From assembly GCA_020638335.1 (NCBI GenBank), contig JACKIT010000007.1:1-64000 (forward strand): 64,000 bases of DNA, in the 5' to 3' direction. The stretch comes from Rhodospirillales bacterium. Lineage in GTDB: Bacteria > Pseudomonadota > Alphaproteobacteria > Micavibrionales > Micavibrionaceae. Below, in pieces: positions 59,098-64,000 of this stretch; position 1 is the first letter of the stretch; the number at the start of each line of letters is the position of its first letter. The position numbers were made by a program, and so were the translations under genes. Below the pieces are notes generated by a model. It was given only the letters and a program-made list of their open reading frames with translations, made no database searches and was not told the DNA's origin.

Positions 59098-59546
59098 TGT
59101 ACGGCGCCTTCTAAATTCAAATGATAATTCTCATAGAGCATGGCATCTTGTGCCCAATTCCGGCTGGCGCTTGGCTCAGGCTTGATGATGCCTTTCTTTT
59201 CGAGAACTACGCCTATTCTCTCTAAAGCCTCATGCCAGAGCTGGAATGCGCGGGCTTCTTTGGCGCGGCGATCATCCGGCGCCAAATGCCGACGACCGTA
59301 ATGGCGCAGCACCAGCAAATGATCACGCACTAAGCGCCGCTGGCGATACAGCCGGTCGAGCACTTTTAAAATATCGATCGGTTCACAGGGACGTGGGTAC
59401 AGGCTTTGCCCGGCGACAAAACGTGCGCCGTCGGTGCGAGCTTCCTGCGCGGCGATAAACCAGAACCAGGCTTCTTCCGCATTGTGAAACGGTACAGTGT
59501 GCGAAGCGTTGCAGCCTTCTGTTTTTGTTTTATTTTCTGAATTCAT
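59094..59546 (-). CDS. First gene of the phage-type operon, conserved unknown protein
   Basis: 150 aa. The core HNAEEAWFWFIAAQEARTDG, PRPCEPIDILKVLDRLYRQR, RDHLLVLRHYGRRHLAPD and KEARAFQLWHEALERI is strongly patterned and, as I recall, conserved in alphaproteobacterial phage-like loci. Arg-rich helices suggest DNA or protein binding, perhaps a regulator or small-terminase-like role. Start 59546 has GGGGGG upstream. It heads the leftward operon and is divergent from the HTH-PyrE gene. Confidence 0.75.
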   Translation of the reverse strand: MNSENKTKTEGCNASHTVPFHNAEEAWFWFIAAQEARTDGARFVAGQSLYPRPCEPIDILKVLDRLYRQRRLVRDHLLVLRHYGRRHLAPDDRRAKEARAFQLWHEALERIGVVLEKKGIIKPEPSASRNWAQDAMLYENYHLNLEGAVQ

Positions 59547-59670
59547 CTGTATTCCCCCCTTAATTTTAGATACATTTGTTCCCTTTATGTTCTCGTTTGT
59601 GCTATAAATTTTGTTATGAGTCAAGAATAAAATAAGAATTTATTCCTATTTATTTTTGTGCGCGCAAATG

Positions 59671-59682
59671 GGACTATTGTCC
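59671..59682. promoter_or_regulatory. Palindromic operator in the divergent gap before HTH-PyrE
   Basis: GGAC-TATT-GTCC, a perfect 4+4 inverted repeat, extended by AT/AT outside, ends one base before ATG 59684. No Shine-Dalgarno fits between it and the start, so translation may be leaderless or weak. On the opposite strand TTGACT lies at about 59624-59629 ahead of the phage operon. Binding by the encoded helix-turn-helix is inference. Confidence 0.5.
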
Positions 59683-59683
59683 T

Positions 59684-60616
59684 ATGTTGACTCACGAGAA
59701 AATCTGGCTGGCGATCGACAGGCTGGCCAATGTGTTTGGTTACTCCCCATCGGGACTGGCCAAGCAGGCCGGGCTGGACCCCACGTCTTTCAATAAAAGC
59801 AAGCGCCATAGCCCGGATGGAAAACCGCGCTGGCCTTCGACGGAAAGTATCTCTAAGATCCTGTCTGTAACGGGCGCGACGATGAGTGAATTTATCGCAC
59901 TGATTGATGATGATGACGAACACTATAAGGCCATATCGGCCATGGACAAGGACGAAATAGCCAAGAAAACCGCACAGATTTTGCTTGATACAAAATCGGT
60001 TTTATTTAATGCGCGCGAGCCTTTCACTCTCAAATCAGGCCGTGCCAGCCCGGTATATATTGATTGCCGCCGCCTGATTTCTTTTCCAAAAGAGCGCAGC
60101 TTTCTGATGGATGCGGGGGCGCAGATGCTGGCCAATGACATCGGCGCAGAGAATATCGATGTGGTCGCAGGCGGAGAAACAGCCGGGATTCCTTATGGCG
60201 CATTTGTGGCCGAGCGGCTGGGAAAGCCGATGATTTATGTGCGCAAGGAGCCTAAGGGCTATGGACGCATGGCGCAGATTGAAGGGCACTTGCCGGAGAA
60301 AGGCGAGACAAATGTTATTCTGGTTGAAGATTTGCAGACTGACGGCGGGTCCAAGAAAATTTTTGTGGATGCTCTGCGCGAAGCGGGCGCACAGGTTAAG
60401 CATGCCTTTGTCGTCTTCCATTACGGCATCTTTGCCGCCAGCGAACAAAATATGAAAGATATGGGCATTACGCTGCATGCCCTGGCGACATGGTGGGATG
60501 TGCTGGCGCTGGCCAAAGAGCAGAATTACTTTGATAAAGAAACGCTTACGTCCGTGGAAGCGTTCTTGAACGATCCGGAGCGCTGGGAGCCGGCTGGTCA
60601 AGAGGGCGTGGCATGA
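59684..60616 (+). CDS. pyrE: Repressor-type helix-turn-helix fused to orotate phosphoribosyltransferase
   Basis: 310 aa in one open frame. Residues 1-75 are a helix-turn-helix of the XRE/S24-repressor type: HEKIWLAIDRLANVFGYSPS, GLAKQAGLDPTSFNKSKR, RWPSTESISKILSVTGATMS. From about 86 to the end is a complete PyrE: FTLKSGRASPVYIDCRRLIS, VVAGGETAGIPYGAFVAERL, catalytic-loop RKEPKGYG, PRPP motif VILVEDLQTDGGSKK. PyrE makes OMP from orotate and PRPP in pyrimidine synthesis. The usual S24 protease part is replaced by the enzyme. An internal ATG at 59939 could yield PyrE alone. nadK overlaps by 4 bases. Confidence 0.92.
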   Translation: MLTHEKIWLAIDRLANVFGYSPSGLAKQAGLDPTSFNKSKRHSPDGKPRWPSTESISKILSVTGATMSEFIALIDDDDEHYKAISAMDKDEIAKKTAQILLDTKSVLFNAREPFTLKSGRASPVYIDCRRLISFPKERSFLMDAGAQMLANDIGAENIDVVAGGETAGIPYGAFVAERLGKPMIYVRKEPKGYGRMAQIEGHLPEKGETNVILVEDLQTDGGSKKIFVDALREAGAQVKHAFVVFHYGIFAASEQNMKDMGITLHALATWWDVLALAKEQNYFDKETLTSVEAFLNDPERWEPAGQEGVA

Positions 60617-61371
60617 AGCTGGGATTTTTTGCCGGGAAAAAGCCGCGCGCGCAAAAAGCATTAGAAGAGTTGAAAAGCGCTTATGGCGCCGTGACGCCTG
60701 AAGAAGCCGATACGATTATTGTATTGGGGGGCGATGGTGCAATGCTGCGCGCCTTGCATGCTTTTGCGGATTACCAAGCGCCACTGTTCGGGATGAATCT
60801 GGGCACGCTCGGGTTTTTGCTCAATGAACACCGTAAGGATGGGTTAGAAGAACGGCTGGAGAAAGCCAAGCGCTTTACCATTCATCCTTTGATGATGGAG
60901 GCGACCGACAAAGACGGCAAAACGCATAAAGAGCTGGCTTTTAACGAAGTTTCGCTTTTGCGTGAAACGCATAACTCAGCCAAGATTAAAGTGCATGTGA
61001 ATGATGATGTACGGATTAAAGAGCTGGTCTGCGATGGGGTGATGGTTTCTACGGCAGTAGGCAGCACGGCTTATAACTCCTCTGCCGGAGGGCCGATTTT
61101 ACCGTTGCAATCTAACATTGTTGCGATGACGCCGATTTCGGCGTTTCGGCCACGGCGTTGGCCGGGGGCCTTGCTGCATAACAAGAGCAAAATTACGTTT
61201 GAAATCCTGCAATCTGTTGAACGTCCTGTCAGTGCGACAGCCGATTCAAAAGAGGTGCGCGATGTGAAAAGTGTGAGCATCGTGGAATCAAAAAAGATTT
61301 CCAAAACTTTATTGTTTGACCCTGAAAACCCGCTGCAAGAGCGGATTTTTAAGGAGCAGTTTTTTAGTTAA
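60613..61371 (+). CDS. nadK: NAD kinase
   Basis: 252 aa, compact alphaproteobacterial form. It phosphorylates NAD to NADP. GGDG in TIIVLGGDGAMLRALH near residue 38, FGMNLGTLGFLLNE, the NE motif in LAFNEVSLLRE, and DGVMVSTAVGSTAYNSSAGG are all present. ATG overlaps the HTH-pyrE stop (ATGA), so the genes are translationally coupled. The stop overlaps the convergent purC stop. Confidence 0.95.
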   Translation: MKLGFFAGKKPRAQKALEELKSAYGAVTPEEADTIIVLGGDGAMLRALHAFADYQAPLFGMNLGTLGFLLNEHRKDGLEERLEKAKRFTIHPLMMEATDKDGKTHKELAFNEVSLLRETHNSAKIKVHVNDDVRIKELVCDGVMVSTAVGSTAYNSSAGGPILPLQSNIVAMTPISAFRPRRWPGALLHNKSKITFEILQSVERPVSATADSKEVRDVKSVSIVESKKISKTLLFDPENPLQERIFKEQFFS

Positions 61372-62219
61372 GCCTTGCGCGGTTTACCCGGTTTGACGTC
61401 GCGCATACGGCGTTTTTCGGCCAGTTCGTTTTCTATCAGTTCGAGTTTTTCGGCAAGCTGTTCATTGATGCTGCCGCCTTTAACAATTCCACCTTCTGGG
61501 ATAAGGCCAAGCCTTTGTGCAATATATTGATAGCCCTCGATCAGGTCGCCGAGATCGAAGCGAAAGCGGTCTTTGTCCAGCTTTTCACCCGTCTTGGCAT
61601 CCCAGAGGCGGCAATTGTCTGGCGAAAGCTCATCGGCCAGCACAATATACAGCTCACCATGCTCACCATAGATGCGGCCAAATTCGAGTTTAAAATCGAC
61701 CAGCCGCAGACCGATGCCGGAGAACAGGCCGTTGAGGTAATCATTCACCCGCCAGGCCATGGCGACGATTTCTTCCAATTCGTACGGATCGGCCCAGCCA
61801 AAGGTCATGATGTGGTCTTCGCTGACCATCGGATCATTTAGTTCGTCTTTCTTATAGTAATATTCGACCAGCGGACGTTGCAGGATTGTCCCCTCTTCCA
61901 CGCCGAGACGCTTACATAACGAACCGGCGGCAATATTGCGCACGACAACTTCGAGCGGGATAATTTCCACTTCGCGCACCAGTTGCTCGCGCATATTGAT
62001 GGAGCGAATAAAGTGCGTCGGGATACCGATACCTTCGAGCTTGGTCATCAGATGTGCGGAAATGCGATTGTTCAACACGCCTTTGCCCGCGATCACGTCA
62101 TGTTTCGCGCCGTTTCCTGCAGTCGCATCGTCTTTAAAATATTGTATAACCGTGCCCGGCTCCGGCCCCTTATAAAGCGTTTTGGCCTTGCCATCATAAA
62201 TCATTTTTCTGCGCGGCAT
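61368..62219 (-). CDS. purC: Phosphoribosylaminoimidazole-succinocarboxamide synthase
   Basis: 283 aa. It joins aspartate to CAIR in purine synthesis. IYDGKAKTLYKGPEPGTVIQ, KGVLNNRISAHLM, VVRNIAAGSLCKRLGVEEGT, GLRLVDFKLEFGRIYGEHGE and LADELSPDNCRLWD are diagnostic. The start at 62219 has GAGGTTTTT upstream; the in-frame extension to 62270 is not family-like. An unusual C-terminal Lys/Arg-rich tail (KRRMRDVKPGKPRKA) is longer than in many homologues. Confidence 0.96.
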   Translation of the reverse strand: MPRRKMIYDGKAKTLYKGPEPGTVIQYFKDDATAGNGAKHDVIAGKGVLNNRISAHLMTKLEGIGIPTHFIRSINMREQLVREVEIIPLEVVVRNIAAGSLCKRLGVEEGTILQRPLVEYYYKKDELNDPMVSEDHIMTFGWADPYELEEIVAMAWRVNDYLNGLFSGIGLRLVDFKLEFGRIYGEHGELYIVLADELSPDNCRLWDAKTGEKLDKDRFRFDLGDLIEGYQYIAQRLGLIPEGGIVKGGSINEQLAEKLELIENELAEKRRMRDVKPGKPRKA

Positions 62220-62299
62220 AAAAACCTCTTTTTTCATTAAGCACTCAATCAATAGGACATAAAGCGGCAAAAAGCAATGATTACGTAGTGATTCTAAAC

Positions 62300-62698
62300 C
62301 TAACCCGGCTCTACAACTTGTTGTTGAGCCTCCACTTCTCTAAGCCGCCGGTGACCCGCATAAGAAAAGCCAAGAGCGCCAAAAGAAAACAGAACAGACA
62401 GCCCCGTCAAACTAACACTCGCGAGACGCTCATTCCACACCTTATTCTCAGCCTTATTCTGTGCACATTGTTGTATAGCCACCCCGTTCAATTCAAGTCT
62501 TTCCAGGGCTACTATCTGCTTTTTCCCTTCTCCTGCTTCGGTAAACTTAGCAACCAAATTATCTAGCTGCTTTTTTTGCGCGCGCCGCTTTTCTTGGTCG
62601 ATGCAAACGCGTATATCCTCATCGGACGGCGTTGCATTCACCTCATCAAATAATTTGAACACGCTTTCAACAGGGTTGGACAACCGCAGCAGCCACAA
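62300..62698 (-). CDS. Small membrane protein, unknown, start uncertain and possibly frameshifted
   Basis: Up to 132 aa. A C-terminal membrane segment (ASVSLTGLSVLFSFGALGFS) follows a charged helix. The frame opens upstream with a hydrophobic LLLVLWLLRLS but without ATG or GTG; only a TTG at 62698 is available. In another frame, ATG at 62777 begins MKTIKNMSANEARSLRGSGL and runs into the same hydrophobic region. One base change would join both into a two-segment membrane protein. It may be a damaged gene or a sequencing error. Confidence 0.45.
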   Translation of the reverse strand: MWLLRLSNPVESVFKLFDEVNATPSDEDIRVCIDQEKRRAQKKQLDNLVAKFTEAGEGKKQIVALERLELNGVAIQQCAQNKAENKVWNERLASVSLTGLSVLFSFGALGFSYAGHRRLREVEAQQQVVEPG

Positions 62699-63002
62699 TA
62701 CAAGGAGCAGCCCACAACAACCCGCTTCCCCTTAAAGAGCGCGCCTCGTTCGCGGACATATTTTTGATCGTTTTCATTTTATATATCTTGTTATATATAC
62801 TCATTGCACTGAATTCCCGTTATTTTTTATACATGATTCCTCCACACCGTGGGACTAAACATCTACCGACTATACCTCCGAAAATTTATTGTTAAATGCA
62901 TAACGAACTATCCTACATAACAATGGATTTTAGGCGATTCCAATGCTACAAACCATGTTAGAATATTATTTTTAGTGGTAAACGCACATTCAAGAGGTAG
63001 AA
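62699..63002. other. AT-rich gap before the DUF1476 gene
   Basis: Apart from the possible 5' end of the membrane-protein gene (to 62777), I see only AT-rich sequence with TTGTTATATATAC-type tracts around 62790 and a probable promoter region for the 63003 gene. No RNA gene or repeat recognised. Confidence 0.4.
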
Positions 63003-63329
63003 ATGTCATCATTTGACGAACGCAAAGACGCATTTGAAAATAAATTTGCTCATGAAGAAAAACTGGATTTTGCTGTAGAAGCCCGTTGTTCGAAGCTTTT
63101 TGGCCTTTGGGTGGCCGAGCAATTTGGCCTTGAGGGCGCGGATGCGAATACGTATGCGATGGAAGTCGTTGAATCCAATCTCGAAGAACCCGGTTTTGAT
63201 GATATTTTACGTAAGGTGAGGCGTGATCTTGAAGGAAAAAATATCGAAATTTCCGATCATATGCTGGGCACACAGCTTGATATTGCGCTTGAAAAAGCGC
63301 GGAAGCAGATTAAGGAGGAAGGCGCATAA
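63003..63329 (+). CDS. DUF1476 protein (ATPase inhibitor subunit zeta)
   Basis: 108 aa, typical length. SFDERKDAFENKFAHEEKLD, FAVEARCSKLFGLWVAEQFG, PGFDDILRKVRRDLE and LDIALEKARKQI match the alphaproteobacterial zeta subunit that inhibits rotation of the F1-ATPase. AGAGGTAGAA lies upstream of ATG. A strong terminator follows. In many alphaproteobacteria it neighbours purine genes and bolA, as here. Confidence 0.93.
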   Translation: MSSFDERKDAFENKFAHEEKLDFAVEARCSKLFGLWVAEQFGLEGADANTYAMEVVESNLEEPGFDDILRKVRRDLEGKNIEISDHMLGTQLDIALEKARKQIKEEGA

Positions 63330-63366
63330 AAAGCGCCATCATCCCATTTTGGGCATTCAAACATCA

Positions 63367-63402
63367 AAAAAGCCTCGAAATTTTTCGAGGCTTTTATTTT
63401 TT
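63367..63402 (+). terminator. Terminator after the DUF1476 gene
   Basis: AAAAGCCTCGAAA / TTTCGAGGCTTTT with a short T loop and a following TTATTTTTT. Very strong hairpin. Confidence 0.92.
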
Positions 63403-63714
63403 CCCACGTAAACCCATTCTCGCCGCACATAACTGCAACAAGATCGAGCAGCCTCCCCATTCAACACGCCCGGCATTTTGCCTTGTTAATTACATGTTTC
63501 GTCTGCCTTTATACTCTTTCCAATTTATAGAAGCAATAAAAAATGTATTTTAATAGAATGGCTTAGTTTAATTCTATAATTTAAATACTCTTCTGCATTT
63601 TTTATTCAAAAAGGGGTCCTTTTCGTACAAAAACGTTTTGCATTTGACTTGTCATTACGCTTGAAGCACCTTACATCTTTTGACGATACAAGCCCTTACG
63701 TGAGAGCAAATGCC
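63403..63714. other. Non-coding gap before bolA
   Basis: No gene supported. A TTGACT at 63644-63649 could be a -35 box for bolA but no well-spaced -10 was found. A small hairpin AAAGGGGTCCTTTT lies near 63611. Confidence 0.3.
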
Positions 63715-63954
63715 ATGGCTATGGACGGTGAAACGATCAAGACGATGATTACGGATAATATCCCAGGCGCAGAGGTGCATATTGAAGATTTGCGCGGTGA
63801 TGGCGATCATTATGCGGCTCATATCACAGCACCGTGTTTTGTGGGGAAAAGCCGGGTACAGCAGCACCAGATGGTTTACAGCGCCCTGCAAGGGAAGATG
63901 GGCGGCGATCTCCATGCGCTGTCGATTAAAACGTCCGCGCCAACCGAAGATTAA
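63715..63954 (+). CDS. bolA: BolA family protein
   Basis: 79 aa, the normal length of the short BolA form. MAMDGETIKTMITDNIPGAE, VHIEDLRGDGDHYAAHITAP, FVGKSRVQQHQMVYSAL and DLHALSIKT are family-typical. The invariant His near the end of the helix (HALSI) serves [2Fe-2S] sharing with monothiol glutaredoxin. Upstream in-frame codons to 63649 are not family-like, so ATG 63715 is used. The gene starting at 63981 is probably in the same operon. Confidence 0.92.
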   Translation: MAMDGETIKTMITDNIPGAEVHIEDLRGDGDHYAAHITAPCFVGKSRVQQHQMVYSALQGKMGGDLHALSIKTSAPTED

Positions 63955-63980
63955 CACTTAGCAAGGAAAGAATTTTAACG

Positions 63981-64000
63981 ATGCAAAATGTTTTATTTGA
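63981..64000 (+). CDS. Start of a further gene, cut by the window edge
   Basis: ATG at 63981 is preceded by AAGGAAAGAATTTTAACG, a good ribosome binding site, 26 bases after bolA. Only MQNVLF is visible. In alphaproteobacteria a monothiol glutaredoxin gene often follows bolA, but the few residues do not allow a call. Confidence 0.5.

Larger units (their letters stand above)
40731..59546 (-). mobile_element. T7/podovirus-type structural and lysis gene cluster (domesticated prophage or GTA-like)
   Basis: Reading leftwards: three small early proteins, portal, Bbp19-like, scaffold, capsid, a 79-aa virion-type protein, tail tube A, tail tube B, a 172-aa virion-like protein, tail spike, a possible small terminase subunit, large terminase, a coiled-coil membrane protein, SleB-type lysin and holin. 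Missing are integrase, DNA polymerase, primase, phage RNA polymerase, a classical repressor and large gp15/gp16-type ejection proteins. Chromosomal REP-like repeats, a tRNA-Trp, a PilZ gene and other accessory genes sit between the virion genes. No flanking direct repeat was found. Boundaries given are the outermost phage-like genes. Confidence 0.85.

Noticed and set aside
62908..63273. 121-aa open frame on the - strand over the DUF1476 gene
   Set aside because: Overlaps a conserved family gene almost fully; no family features.

Overview
The window looks like a piece of a free-living (not reduced) alphaproteobacterial chromosome of roughly 50% GC. Pointers to that class are the ATPase-inhibitor zeta family protein (DUF1476) near bolA, a holin of the gene-transfer-agent 3TM type, and a conserved alphaproteobacterial type of repressor DNA-binding domain. 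A Micavibrio-like lineage is my best guess, but the sequence alone does not prove it.

Layout. 1-909 is the 3' part of purH, followed by a hairpin-rich chromosomal repeat. 1372-9373 is an accessory stretch of mostly unrecognised genes: a 169-aa membrane protein and a 1674-aa giant protein that share a C-terminal membrane module, two tandem 122-aa paralogues, a 58-aa gene and a membrane-anchored I78-type peptidase inhibitor. 9419-14511 is lepA with a translationally coupled hepT/mntA toxin-antitoxin pair, then a fic gene wrecked by internal deletion behind a promoter with palindromic repeats, a conserved Cys-rich membrane protein and an AT-rich DUF2971-like gene. 14578-26375 holds small stress or maintenance genes (macrodomain, isoprenylcysteine methyltransferase family, SIMPL, gamma-glutamylcyclotransferase, DUF455, M48 peptidase, DUF3137, CheZ) and an unusual ECF-type sigma factor with a long C-terminal domain. 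26399-40734 is mainly core metabolism and ion transport: acnA, metB, yggT, folD, icd, a CBS protein and two Na+/H+-type antiporters including nhaD.

40731-59546 is an 18.8-kb phage-derived block transcribed almost entirely leftwards. In order of transcription it encodes three small early proteins, T7-type portal, Bbp19-like protein, scaffold, capsid, tail tube A, tail tube B, a small internal-virion-like protein, a pectate-lyase-type tail spike, terminase, an SleB-type lysin and a 3TM holin. No integrase, replication gene, RNA polymerase or classical repressor is visible. Host-type dispersed repeats, a tRNA-Trp, a PilZ gene, secreted-protein genes and a three-gene TIGR04255 module sit between the structural genes. 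This fits an old, domesticated or gene-transfer-agent-like podovirus cluster better than a fresh prophage.

Directly upstream, divergently transcribed, is a gene for a phage-repressor-type helix-turn-helix domain fused to a complete orotate phosphoribosyltransferase (PyrE). A perfect 12-bp palindrome lies against its start codon, in the gap between the two divergent units. The idea that this fusion controls the particle cluster in response to pyrimidine or PRPP status is the most interesting hypothesis in the window. nadK is translationally coupled to it; purC, an uncertain small membrane protein, the DUF1476 gene, bolA and the start of another gene complete the window.
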